A stretch of DNA of 16,482 nucleotides from NCBI GenBank assembly GCA_938040985.1, contig CALHZD010000054.1, positions 1 to 16,482 of the forward strand, read 5' to 3'. Shown in pieces: positions 1 through 7,837 of this stretch. Both the position numbers and the translations under genes were made by a program. Numbering within the stretch: the first letter of the stretch is position 1; the number at the start of each line of letters is the position of its first letter. The DNA comes from an uncultured Propionivibrio sp. (GTDB lineage Bacteria; Pseudomonadota; Gammaproteobacteria; Burkholderiales; Rhodocyclaceae). The notes below the pieces were generated by a model. The model saw only the letters and a program-made list of their open reading frames with translations, was not told the DNA's origin and ran no database searches.

Positions 1-8
1 GTACTGTC

Positions 9-48
9 AGCGGCTCGCCGCCTTGTCTTTTGGCAAAGTCGAGCCGCT
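9..48. repeat. Inverted repeat, possible terminator of a gene to the left
   Basis: The arms AGCGGCTCG (9-17) and CGAGCCGCT (40-48) are perfectly complementary over 9 bp, enclosing a 22-base loop with a minor GCC/GGC pairing inside. The right arm is followed by ATTTAAG, which is only weakly T-rich. It could be the terminator of a gene lying outside the left edge. No U-tract of the usual length is present, so this is a structural observation rather than a firm terminator call. Confidence 0.4.
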
Positions 49-80
49 ATTTAAGTTCGCGAGGCTTGCTCTGAAATCCG

Positions 81-334
81 TAAAAATAGGGCAGAAAACA
101 TAAAATGCCCCGAAATCCCCTAAATACAAGGGCTTCAAAGCATCACAAAACATAAATTAGAACACTGCACCCGACCAATCCTCTAAAACCCGCGTAGATA
201 GAGCTTCTCCTTGGAGGTGCCAGTGGCTAAATGATTGGCGGGCAGGGCGCCCGGAGATGCCCTATTTATAAGAGATTCGGCGCTACCTCCTTCAGACGCC
301 CTCAATACTCGGAGACGCCCTAAATATAAGGGCT
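81..334. repeat. Degenerate GCCCTAWWTA repeat family
   Basis: Several copies of one short unit lie upstream of the J-domain gene. CCCTAAATACAAGGGCT (118-134) and CCCTAAATATAAGGGCT (318-334) differ at one base and lie exactly 200 bases apart. CGGAGATGCCCTATTTATAAG (252-272, first 20 bases matching in pattern) and the unit at 310-330 share 18 of 21 positions. TAAAAATAGGGC (81-92) is a near-exact inverted copy of 259-270. A weaker relative lies near 293-310. The unit is partly self-complementary (CCCT...AGGG). Its role is unknown: it may be a dispersed genomic repeat, an operator array or remains of a mobile element. Confidence 0.55.
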
Positions 335-390
335 GGCGAGCTGCCTCGCGCCGAAAAACGCGCGGCGGGCGTTTGCATGCTTTCGCCCAA

Positions 391-419
391 TTGATCTTGC
401 ATAAATTCACGGGGATAAT
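391..419 (+). promoter_or_regulatory. Sigma70-type promoter of the J-domain gene
   Basis: TTGATC (391-396) resembles a -35 box and GATAAT (414-419) a -10 box, separated by exactly 17 bases. Transcription would begin near 426, leaving a short leader of about 17 bases that contains only the ribosome binding site AGGGAGGA (431-438) before the GTG start at 443. Assigned from consensus match and position alone. Confidence 0.55.
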
Positions 420-442
420 CAGGTGCAAAAAGGGAGGACGAT

Positions 443-2044
443 GTGGCCGATGCGGCATTACAAACCTGGTACGAAATCCTCGGCGTTGCGCCGGAGGCGG
501 AGGCGAGCGGAATCCGGAATGCCTACCGCCGCGAGGCGATGCGCTGGCATCCTTCGCGCCATGTGGGAGAAGGTCAGGCCGAGGCGGAAGAACGCTTCCG
601 AAGAATCGGTGCGGCGTATAAAACGTTGTCTGGCCCGGCGCAGCGCGCCGAATACGATGTCTGGCTAGCGACGGGGCAAGTCTCCGGTGTCAGCGGGGAA
701 AGCCATCGGGTGCAGAAACTGCTGGCCTTTAGCGCGGGATTGAAGGAGTCGGAGGCGGCGCGCCTGTTCTTTGAACAGATGCTGGCCTTGTCGGCCGAAC
801 TCAAGCGCAAAGGTTATCGCGGCGGTCAGCGCCTGAAAATACTGGAAAGTCTGGGCTGCCCCGACAGTGTCGTCAGGGCGGTTGCCGAATATACGCAGCA
901 AAAGCGCCGCCAGCACAGCCAGAGCGCCGAAAATCCGCAGAATGGCGCGAGCGACCGGCTGCGTTATTCGCGGTCGTCGGCTACGGAGCTGCCCGAGGCG
1001 ATTGAGCTGGCGGAATGGTCGCAGATCAAGCCTTACTATGTGGCGGTGATCGGCGGCCGGTCTGCGGATGCGCGCATGGATGAAGCGACGTATCAAAAAC
1101 ATCTGGCGCGGTTTAAAAAGAGCCTTTCCGGCTATGTTCTGGCGTTCGTTCTGCTGCTCATCAGTCTTCTGTTTTCCGGGGGCGGCTGGTTGCTCATCGG
1201 CGGCGTGGCTGCCCTGATCTTGACGCTGGTCTGGCGCCTGCTGCTGGGCGAAAGCTGGGCGTTTCACCGCGAAAGAGCGATGCGCCGTTATCTGTCGGCC
1301 TTCAAGCGTTTTCACAATGACCCTGCCGCCGCCGGAGGGTGGCGTTTCAATTTGGGCGGGTTCTTTGGCGGCATCCTATGGCTGGCGTATCGGCGTATGT
1401 CGCGCTACATGCTGATCGCTATCGCGGCGGCGGTGCTCTTTGACTGGATTCAGATCTTCGCCGAATTGAAATTTGGTTTCCTCATCAGTGACAAGCTCTG
1501 GACGGCTATCGCTATTCCCATAGGATTCTTCGCTGACCGCATCTACTTTGAACATGCGCGCCAACGCATCAGAAAGGTGCTGCTCTATCCGCGCCGGCAG
1601 GCGCTGGCGCAACTGCGTGAGGATGGCGGCGCCAGCTGGATGGGCTGCCTGGGCTACCTCCTTTTGTTTATTATCTTGTCGCTGCCTGGGGCGCTTTATG
1701 AACGCAGCGTCGAAATGCGGCAGGCCATGCATTCGCAGGACGCACCGCTCTCCGAACAGCAGAGGGCTGATCAGGCGGCGCGCCAGAAGCTTGTCGCCGA
1801 GGCGGCGGCGCGCTCGATGCAGATCAGAAAAGAGCAGTTCGATGCGGTGGTCGCCGAAACGCAGGCGCGCTACCCGCAGCTCGATCCTCGGCATCCGCGC
1901 TATGACCGCGAGCTGGCCGAGCGCGTCAATGTGCGCACGCAGAATTACATCCGGCAGGGGCGCGATCCAGTTCGCGCCCGCCGGATGGCCGCAGCGGAAA
2001 TCGACGCGGCGGGATCCGCGAGGCAGTCAAAGTCATCGAAGTAA
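443..2044 (+). CDS. Membrane J-domain-like protein with HPS in place of HPD
   Basis: The 533-residue product begins with a J-domain (about residues 5-75: WYEILGV, then RNAYRREAMRWHPSRH, then AAYKTLS...RAEYD). The invariant HPD tripeptide that lets J-proteins stimulate DnaK ATPase reads HPS (residues 36-38). Residues 230-268 form one or two hydrophobic segments. Residues 302-340 (FNLGGFFGGILWLAYRRMS, then a hydrophobic stretch) resemble the DUF2628 pattern, and further membrane segments lie near 352-366 and 399-418. The C-terminal 425-533 is a charged, helical tail ending in a YPQLDPRHPRYD...G-DP--A motif. GTG start is chosen because AGGGAGGA lies 4-5 bases upstream and an overlapping ATG at 441 opens a different, unrelated frame. 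Likely an inner-membrane protein; function unknown. Family call is firm for the J-domain, tentative for DUF2628. Confidence 0.85.
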   Translation: MADAALQTWYEILGVAPEAEASGIRNAYRREAMRWHPSRHVGEGQAEAEERFRRIGAAYKTLSGPAQRAEYDVWLATGQVSGVSGESHRVQKLLAFSAGLKESEAARLFFEQMLALSAELKRKGYRGGQRLKILESLGCPDSVVRAVAEYTQQKRRQHSQSAENPQNGASDRLRYSRSSATELPEAIELAEWSQIKPYYVAVIGGRSADARMDEATYQKHLARFKKSLSGYVLAFVLLLISLLFSGGGWLLIGGVAALILTLVWRLLLGESWAFHRERAMRRYLSAFKRFHNDPAAAGGWRFNLGGFFGGILWLAYRRMSRYMLIAIAAAVLFDWIQIFAELKFGFLISDKLWTAIAIPIGFFADRIYFEHARQRIRKVLLYPRRQALAQLREDGGASWMGCLGYLLLFIILSLPGALYERSVEMRQAMHSQDAPLSEQQRADQAARQKLVAEAAARSMQIRKEQFDAVVAETQARYPQLDPRHPRYDRELAERVNVRTQNYIRQGRDPVRARRMAAAEIDAAGSARQSKSSK

Positions 2045-2086
2045 TCCGTCAAGCGCCTGACACTGGCGTCCCGCCTGCGCCCTGCT

Positions 2087-2092
2087 TATACT
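2087..2092 (+). promoter_or_regulatory. Possible -10 box for fumC
   Basis: TATACT lies 45 bases before the fumC start codon in the 93-base gap after the J-domain gene. No good -35 box is seen at 16-18 bases upstream (TGGCGT is poor), though a TG dinucleotide at 2083-2084 could give a weak extended -10. Low-confidence site, included because fumC otherwise has no visible promoter. Confidence 0.3.
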
Positions 2093-2137
2093 GCGCTGCG
2101 GTTTTATCCTTCACATCGTCATCACAAGGAGAGCGTC

Positions 2138-3526
2138 ATGAGTACCCGTACCGAGCACGACACGATGGGTGAAGTTCAAGTGCCTTCCGAGGCTTACTGG
2201 GGCGCACAGACTCAGCGCAGCGTCGAGAATTTCAAGATTGGCGGCGAAACGCTGCCCAAGCCGCTGATTTATGCGCTGGCGCTGATCAAGAAAGCCGCCG
2301 CGCAGACCAACGCCGGGCTGGGTCGCATCCAGCCGGAACAGGCGGATTTGATCGTTCGCGCCGCCGATGACGTGCTCGCCGGCAAGCTGGATGCGCAATT
2401 CCCGCTTGTCGTCTGGCAGACCGGCTCCGGCACGCAGTCGAACATGAATATGAACGAGGTGTTGGCCAACCGCGCCAATGAGCTGGCCGGCACCGGCTTT
2501 GCCGCTTACAAGCCGGTGCATCCGAACGACCATGTTAATCACGCGCAATCGACGAATGACGTTTTTCCGGCCGCCATTCACGTTGCCGCCGCGCAGGAAA
2601 TCAACCGCCTGCTCATTCCGGCCGTGAAAGCATTGCGCGATACGCTCGATGGCAAGGCGAAAGCCTTCGCCGGCATCGTCAAAATCGGCCGCACCCACCT
2701 GCAAGACGCCACGCCGCTGACCCTCGGGCAGGAATTCTCCGGCTACGTCAGCCAGCTTGACCACGGCCTCACCCGCCTGCAAGACGCGCTGCAAGGTCTC
2801 TACGAACTGCCGCTCGGCGGCACGGCGGTCGGCACCGGCCTCAATAGCCACCCTGACTACGCCGTCAAAGTCGCGAAACAACTCGCCGACCTCTCCGGCC
2901 TGCCGTTCGTCACCGCGCCGAACAAGTTTGAAGCGCTCGGCGGCCGCGATGCTGCCGTCTTCGCTTCCGGCGCGCTGAAAACGCTCGCCGCCAGCCTGAA
3001 CAAAATCGCCAACGACGTGCGCTGGCTCGCTTCCGGCCCGCGCTGCGGCCTCGGCGAAATCAAGATTCCGGAAAACGAACCGGGTTCGTCCATTATGCCG
3101 GGCAAGGTCAATCCGACCCAGTGCGAGGCGCTGTCGATGGTCTGCTGCCAGGTCTTCGGCAACGACGTCACCATCAACCTGTCGGGCGCTTCCGGCAATT
3201 TCGAGCTGAACGTCTATATGCCGGTCATCGTTTATAACCTGCTGCAATCGATCCGCCTGCTCGGCGACGCCTGCAACAGCTTCAACGAGAACTGCGCCGC
3301 CGGCATCGAACCCGTGCCGGAGCGGATCGACTACTTCCTGCACCACTCGCTGATGCTGGTCACCGCGCTGAACCGCAAAATCGGCTACGAAAACGCGGCG
3401 AAGGTGGCGAAAACCGCTTACCAGAACGCCAAATCACTGCGTGAGACTGCCATTGAGCTTGGCCTGCTCTCCGGCGAAGAGTTTGACGTGCTGGTCAAGC
3501 CGGAAGAGATGGTGCATCCGAAATAA
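2138..3526 (+). CDS. fumC: Class II fumarate hydratase
   Basis: This 462-residue protein matches the iron-independent fumarase of the TCA cycle, which interconverts fumarate and L-malate in the cytoplasm as a homotetramer. Visible landmarks of the fumarase/aspartase superfamily are the N-terminal EAYWGAQTQRS, the TGSGTQSNMN substrate loop, GRTHLQDATP with the catalytic-region histidine at 187, and the signature GSSIMPGKVNP (from residue 316) with the catalytic serine at 318. Length is normal for FumC. The start is supported by AAGGAG (2126-2131) 6 bases upstream. A GC hairpin follows at 3572. It is probably a separate unit from the catabolic operon downstream, though four-carbon acids could link them. 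Aspartase and argininosuccinate lyase are less likely given the FumC-type N-terminus. Confidence 0.96.
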   Translation: MSTRTEHDTMGEVQVPSEAYWGAQTQRSVENFKIGGETLPKPLIYALALIKKAAAQTNAGLGRIQPEQADLIVRAADDVLAGKLDAQFPLVVWQTGSGTQSNMNMNEVLANRANELAGTGFAAYKPVHPNDHVNHAQSTNDVFPAAIHVAAAQEINRLLIPAVKALRDTLDGKAKAFAGIVKIGRTHLQDATPLTLGQEFSGYVSQLDHGLTRLQDALQGLYELPLGGTAVGTGLNSHPDYAVKVAKQLADLSGLPFVTAPNKFEALGGRDAAVFASGALKTLAASLNKIANDVRWLASGPRCGLGEIKIPENEPGSSIMPGKVNPTQCEALSMVCCQVFGNDVTINLSGASGNFELNVYMPVIVYNLLQSIRLLGDACNSFNENCAAGIEPVPERIDYFLHHSLMLVTALNRKIGYENAAKVAKTAYQNAKSLRETAIELGLLSGEEFDVLVKPEEMVHPK

Positions 3527-3571
3527 GCCGTGGAATGATGGAATGACGAAGTGATGACAGGGTGTGGATGA

Positions 3572-3593
3572 CCGCCCGGTTTTTGCCGGGCGG
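3572..3593 (+). terminator. GC hairpin after fumC
   Basis: CCGCCCGG and CCGGGCGG form a perfect 8-bp stem around a TTTTTG loop, 46 bases after the fumC stop codon. No T-tract follows on either strand, so it is not a classic intrinsic terminator; it may stabilise the fumC mRNA 3' end or end transcription together with Rho. Confidence 0.5.
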
Positions 3594-3617
3594 CGTCTGC
3601 GCCCGATCTGTCTGACA

Positions 3618-3652
3618 ATGCTTTGCCAAAGCATGAAGTGCGATGTTATGCA
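3618..3652 (+). promoter_or_regulatory. Palindrome and possible promoter of the catabolic operon
   Basis: ATGCTTTGCCAAAGCAT (3618-3634) is a perfect inverted repeat with 7-base arms and a 3-base centre, the size and form of a dimeric-regulator operator. Inside it TTGCCA (3623-3628) can serve as a -35 box, with TATGCA (3647-3652) as a poor -10 at 18 bases. The palindrome would then overlap the promoter, as expected for a repressor. The regulator itself is not encoded in this window. The inverted repeat is certain; its role is inferred. Confidence 0.4.
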
Positions 3653-3719
3653 GTAGGGGAAAGTCAAGCGCAGTAACGTGAACGACCGGGCAAATACTGC
3701 AAACCAGGGAGGGAGAATC

Positions 3720-4700
3720 GTGGAGATGCGAAGCGGCCTGCTTCCGGATCTGGCCGAGGCCCGGCGAGAGTTTTTATCTTCGGGCGACGAGGATCGCTTG
3801 CCGATCATCGACGCGCACCATCATTTCTGGGATCTACGCAATCCTCATCCCTGGCTGACGCAGACGCCGCGCATCCCGTTCCGCTACGGCGATTACGCGG
3901 CCATCTGCAAGAATTTTCTGCCGGAGGATTACGCGCGGGCCTGCGGTATTCACCGCGTGCTGCGGCATGTGACGATGGAAGGCGAATGGTCGCCGGACGA
4001 CCCGCTCGGCGAAGTCCGCTGGATGTTTTCTCTGGCGCAGCGATGCGGGGAGCCGCAGGCGCTGGCGGCGCAAATCTGGCTCGACCGTGACGACACCGAA
4101 AGCCTGATGCGCGCCTATACGACGCCGCCACTGCGCGGGTTTGTCCGCAGCGTCCGTCACAAACCGCGCTGTGCCCGGCGGGAGGAATATTCCAGCCGCT
4201 GGAATGTGCCCGGCTCGATGCGCTGTCCGGCATGGCGCCGCGGATACGCCTTGCTGGCGCGTTACGGCCTGATGTTCGAGCTACAGGCGCCGTGGTGGCA
4301 TATGGCGGAAGCAGTCGAGCTGGCGCGCGATTTTCCGGCGACGACGATCATCATCAACCATGCCGGCCTGCCGGCGGTTCGCGATGCGGAAACTTTGCGC
4401 CAGTGGCGCGCGGCGATGGCGCAGCTGGCCGCCTGCGCCAATGTCCGGGTGAAAATTTCCGGGCTGGGCGTGCGCGGTACGCCGTGGACGCCGGCGCAGC
4501 AGGCGCCCGTCGTCGAAGCGCTGATCGCCGATTTCGGCGTCGATCGCTGCCTGTTCGCCAGCAATTATCCGGTTGATGCGCTGGTTGCGCGGCTAGAAGA
4601 CATCTGGCAAGGTTTCAAAACGCTCACCCGCAGTTTTTCTCCCCAGCAACGGCTGGCGCTGTTTTGCGATAACGCGCTGGCCTTGTATGGTGTGCATTGA
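3720..4700 (+). CDS. Amidohydrolase 2 family protein (COG3618 type), probable lactonase
   Basis: A 326-residue TIM-barrel metal hydrolase of the Amidohydrolase_2 (PF04909) group. The first strand carries the metal-binding DAHHHFWD (His33 and His35), followed by HVTMEGE in the middle, INHAGLP with His214, and SNYPVD (Asn282, Asp286) near the end. Relatives of this group include sugar-acid lactonases such as L-fuconolactonase and L-rhamnonolactonase, and 2-pyrone-4,6-dicarboxylate lactonase; which substrate is used here cannot be told. The GTG at 3720 is preferred because GGAGG lies 7 bases before it; an in-frame GTG at 3678 would add 14 unremarkable residues without a good ribosome binding site. 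First gene of the operon; a second, divergent copy lies at 6836. Confidence 0.85.
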   Translation: MEMRSGLLPDLAEARREFLSSGDEDRLPIIDAHHHFWDLRNPHPWLTQTPRIPFRYGDYAAICKNFLPEDYARACGIHRVLRHVTMEGEWSPDDPLGEVRWMFSLAQRCGEPQALAAQIWLDRDDTESLMRAYTTPPLRGFVRSVRHKPRCARREEYSSRWNVPGSMRCPAWRRGYALLARYGLMFELQAPWWHMAEAVELARDFPATTIIINHAGLPAVRDAETLRQWRAAMAQLAACANVRVKISGLGVRGTPWTPAQQAPVVEALIADFGVDRCLFASNYPVDALVARLEDIWQGFKTLTRSFSPQQRLALFCDNALALYGVH

Positions 4701-4748
4701 CGGGGCTGATTGACATGACGATGATGACTGATAAGACTAGGAGGTTGC

Positions 4749-5765
4749 ATGAAAACGCTGAAAACGATGTTGCTGTGCGGCGCGCTATGGGGTGTGGCCG
4801 CAGGGATGGGCTTGGGCGCGGAGGCGGCCATGGCGCAGGAAATCAAGGCCCGCTTCGGTACCTCGCTGCCCGATGAGCATCCGCAGACGCTGGGTGCGCG
4901 TAAATTCGCCGAGCTGGTCGGCGCCAAGAGCCAGGGCCGCATCAAGGTCACGGTTTATTCTTCCGCCCAGCTGGGCAGTGACCAGCAGATGCAGGCGGCC
5001 TTGCGCGGCGGCACCCAGGAATTCACCGCGCCGTCTACGGCGACGCTGGCGAACCTGGTCAAAGAGTTCGGCGTCTTCGGTCTGCCGTTTTCATTTGCCA
5101 GCGAGAAACAGGCGGACGCCGTCTTCGACGGCCCGTTCGGCCAGAGCATTCTGGCGAAGCTCGCCGAACGCGGTTTGATCGGCCTGGCTTACTGGGAAAA
5201 CGGCTTTCGCAATTTCACCAACAGCCGGCGTCCGATCGTCAAGGCGGAGGATATGGCCGGACTGAAAGTGCGCACGATGCAGAACAACATGTACATCGAC
5301 CTGTTCAACGGGCTAGGGGCGAATGCCGTCCCCATGCCGGTCAACGAACTGTTCGGCGCGCTTGAGACCCGTGCGGTCGATGCTCAGGAGAATCCGTTTA
5401 CCGTCGTGTACGCGCAGAAGTTTTACGAAGTGCAGAAATACCTGTCGACGACCTATCATGCCTATGACGCTCAGGTGCTGATCGCTTCGAAGAAATTCTG
5501 GGACAAGCTGAGCGATGCGGACAAGGCGCTGATGCGGGAAGCAGCGCGCGAAGCGACGCTGTACCAGCGCCAGACGAGCCGTGACCTGAACACCAAGGCG
5601 CGCGCTGCGCTGGTCAAGGAAGGGATGCAGATTAACGAGATCAGCGATGCCGAGCGGCAGCGCATGCGTGAAAAACTGCAAAGCGTCGTCGCTAAGTACC
5701 AAAAAGTTGTCGGCGAGGAAACCGCCGCGGAATTCTTTGCCGCCATCGCCAAGGCGCCGAAATGA
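4749..5765 (+). CDS. TRAP transporter periplasmic solute-binding protein (DctP family), copy 1
   Basis: The 338-residue product has a Sec signal peptide with likely cleavage after residue 29 (AMA|QE) and then the DctP fold. The hallmark GLKVRTMQN places the carboxylate-binding arginine at residue 175; AQENP with Asn215 and the helix KFYEVQKYLS follow, as usual for the family. It would bind an organic acid in the periplasm and deliver it to a DctQM permease. AGGAGG (4739-4744) lies 4 bases before the ATG. It closely resembles copy 3 (9957) in the ligand region (YWENGFR, MQN, GANA-PMP) and differs from copy 2. The ligand is unknown; the operon suggests a sugar acid or lactone-derived acid. Confidence 0.93.
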   Translation: MKTLKTMLLCGALWGVAAGMGLGAEAAMAQEIKARFGTSLPDEHPQTLGARKFAELVGAKSQGRIKVTVYSSAQLGSDQQMQAALRGGTQEFTAPSTATLANLVKEFGVFGLPFSFASEKQADAVFDGPFGQSILAKLAERGLIGLAYWENGFRNFTNSRRPIVKAEDMAGLKVRTMQNNMYIDLFNGLGANAVPMPVNELFGALETRAVDAQENPFTVVYAQKFYEVQKYLSTTYHAYDAQVLIASKKFWDKLSDADKALMREAAREATLYQRQTSRDLNTKARAALVKEGMQINEISDAERQRMREKLQSVVAKYQKVVGEETAAEFFAAIAKAPK

Positions 5766-5827
5766 GCCGTTGATTTCGCCGCCGCATTCCCGCAACCTGA
5801 ACGCTTCAAAACCTTGGAGAAATCGCC

Positions 5828-6817
5828 GTGAAAAAACGACTGACATTCGCCCTCTTCGCCGTTTCGCTCGGTTTGCTGGTCGCTCCTGCCTGGGGACAGG
5901 CGGCGCCGGTCAAACTGCGCTTTTCGCATTCGCACAACACTTCGGATTCGCAGCATGTCGCCGCCGTCGAATTTGCCAAGAAGGTCAAGGAACGCACGCA
6001 GGGCGGCGTTGAAATCCAGATTTTCCCGAACAACCAACTGGGTAACGATGTGTCGATGGTTGCCAGCGTGCGCGGCGGCACGGTGGATATCGGTGCGACG
6101 GGCACGCCGTTTTTGTCGGGCATCGTGCCGCGGCTGAATGCGCTGGATACCCCGTATATTTTTGAGAATCCCCAGCACGTGGCGAAGGTGATGGACGGCG
6201 CCATCGGCAAATCGCTGCTCGATGAGCTGGGCAATTTTCAGATCAAGGGGCTGGCCTTCTGGGAAGTTGGTTTCCGTTCGCTCGCCAACAGCCGCCGTCC
6301 GGTGAACAAGGCCGAGGACATCAAAGGGCTGAAAATCCGGACAACCCCGAATCCCGCGCACATCAAGATGTTCCAGCTACTGGGCGCGGCGCCGCAGCCC
6401 ATGCCTTATGCCGAGGTGTTTTCGGCGCTGGAGACCAAGGCCGTAGACGGGCATGAAAACCCGCCCAACGTGATGCTTTCCTCCAAGATGTTCGAGGTGC
6501 AGAAATATCTTTCGCTGACGCGCCACGCCTATACGGCGCTGGTCGTTTTTATGAATAAAAAGAAATTCGAGTCGCTCAAGCCGGAATATCAGAAGATTCT
6601 GCTGGAGGAAGCGGCGGCCGCGGCCATTTTTCAACGGAATCTGAACGCCAAGGACGAGGCTGCGACGCTGGCTGAACTGCGCAAGCAGGGCATGGAGATC
6701 AACGAAAAATTGGATGTTGAGAGCATCAAGGCCATCGTCAAGGATGAAACGCGTAAGCTGTTCATCGACAAGCATGGGGATGCGCTGATCAAGGCGATTG
6801 ATGCCGCTGCGCGCTGA
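5828..6817 (+). CDS. TRAP transporter periplasmic solute-binding protein (DctP family), copy 2
   Basis: A 329-residue secreted receptor with a signal peptide probably cut after residue 23 (AWG|QA). The family arginine is at residue 171 in GLKIRTTPN, and Asn211 lies in GHENPPN, followed by KMFEVQKYLSLTRHAY. The pocket motifs differ from copies 1 and 3, which have MQN and Q/E-ENP, so its ligand may differ. Translation starts at GTG, supported by TTGGAGA (5813-5819). It lies 62 bases after copy 1 and 18 bases before the second amidohydrolase, which makes a tight receptor-hydrolase pair. No permease is adjacent; it presumably shares the pair at 11152-12950. Confidence 0.93.
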   Translation: MKKRLTFALFAVSLGLLVAPAWGQAAPVKLRFSHSHNTSDSQHVAAVEFAKKVKERTQGGVEIQIFPNNQLGNDVSMVASVRGGTVDIGATGTPFLSGIVPRLNALDTPYIFENPQHVAKVMDGAIGKSLLDELGNFQIKGLAFWEVGFRSLANSRRPVNKAEDIKGLKIRTTPNPAHIKMFQLLGAAPQPMPYAEVFSALETKAVDGHENPPNVMLSSKMFEVQKYLSLTRHAYTALVVFMNKKKFESLKPEYQKILLEEAAAAAIFQRNLNAKDEAATLAELRKQGMEINEKLDVESIKAIVKDETRKLFIDKHGDALIKAIDAAAR

Positions 6818-6835
6818 TTTCCCGGAGCGGACGCC

Positions 6836-7813
6836 ATGACCGATCTGCCCAATGACCGCCTGCCGGAAGATGCTTTGCCCGAGGCCATTGTCGATTCGCA
6901 TCACCATCTGTGGGATCTGGCGCGCATTTCGTATCCGTGGCTGGGCGAGGCTTACGACGCTTCGAGTTTCATCCTGGGCGAATATCGGCCGCTCTGTCGG
7001 AATTTTCTGCCCGCGGATCTGCGCGCCGCCTGGGGCGGCCTGCCCGTCGTCGCCACCGTGCATATCGAGGCCGAGTGCGCGCGCAGCCAGGCGCTGGCGG
7101 AAACGCAATGGGTCGTCGAGCAGGCGGGCGGCAGCGGTCTGCCCCATGCCGCTGCCGCTTATGTCGACCTGCTGGCGCCGGACGCCGACGAACGGTTGTC
7201 CGAGCAGACCGCCTATGCGCTGGTGCGCTCGATTCGCTTCAAGCCGACGACATCGCGTGCGCCTGGCGAAGAGGTACGCGATCGCCCCGGCGCTCTTGCC
7301 GATGGGCGCTGGCCGCAGGCGTTGGCGCGGCTTCAGGCGCATGGTTTGGCGTGGGATTTGCGCGTGCCTTTCTGGCATTTGGCGGAGGCGGCCGCCGTGC
7401 TGCGCGACTTTCCGACGCTGCCGGTTGTCCTGGAGCATACCGGGCTGCCGTGGGACCGCAGCGAGCGCGGGCTGACGGCTTGGCGGCAAGGCATGGCCGC
7501 GCTGGCAGCGTTGCCCAATGTGTGCGTTCGCCTTTCCGAACTCGGTTTGCGCGACCGCCCCTGGCGGCTGGAAGACAACTTGCCCGTCATCCGCGATGCC
7601 GTAGCGATTTTCGGCTGGCAGCGCTGCATGTTTGGCAGCAATTTCCCGGTCGCCGGGCTACGCATCAGCTATCCTGATTTAGTGCGCGCGATGGCGCGGG
7701 CGCTTTCGCATCTCGATGCGCGTGCGCGCCAGGCGATCTGGCGCGACAACGCGCTTGCCTTTTACCGTATCCGGAACGCGCCGGACGGCGCATGCGTTGC
7801 AGCAACGTTGTAG
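6836..7813 (+). CDS. Amidohydrolase 2 family protein, second copy
   Basis: A 325-residue relative of the protein at 3720. It shares the metal-binding VDSHHHLWD (His22, His24), the GEYRPLCRNFLP region (compare YAAICKNFLP), LEHTGLP with His201, and a final FGSNFPV. The last motif reads SNFPVAGL, so it lacks the aspartate seen in SNYPVD of copy 1, and Asn269 stands where many Amidohydrolase_2 members have the SDWP aspartate. It is likely a lactonase for a sugar acid or related ring ester. GGAG lies about 8 bases before the ATG. The two copies are clearly paralogous but diverged, which argues for different substrates rather than a recent duplication. Confidence 0.85.
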   Translation: MTDLPNDRLPEDALPEAIVDSHHHLWDLARISYPWLGEAYDASSFILGEYRPLCRNFLPADLRAAWGGLPVVATVHIEAECARSQALAETQWVVEQAGGSGLPHAAAAYVDLLAPDADERLSEQTAYALVRSIRFKPTTSRAPGEEVRDRPGALADGRWPQALARLQAHGLAWDLRVPFWHLAEAAAVLRDFPTLPVVLEHTGLPWDRSERGLTAWRQGMAALAALPNVCVRLSELGLRDRPWRLEDNLPVIRDAVAIFGWQRCMFGSNFPVAGLRISYPDLVRAMARALSHLDARARQAIWRDNALAFYRIRNAPDGACVAATL

Positions 7814-7837
7814 AAGACCATTGATAAGGAGAGCATC

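Larger units (their letters stand above)
1..440. other. Non-coding region left of the J-domain gene
   Basis: No open frame here has convincing protein character or a ribosome binding site. Base composition is visibly more AT-rich between about 60 and 200 than in the flanking genes. The stretch contains the hairpin at 9-48, the GCCCTAWWTA repeats, and the promoter at 391-419, all listed separately. Confidence 0.6.

Noticed and set aside
1..60. Possible tRNA fragment at the left edge
   Set aside because: The 9-bp stem is present, but no cloverleaf arms, TTCGA loop in the right place or CCA-type end can be made out.
2111..3346. Long minus-strand open frame opposite fumC (411 codons)
   Set aside because: It lies entirely within a certain fumC gene, has no recognisable motif and arises from the GC-rich third codon positions of fumC.
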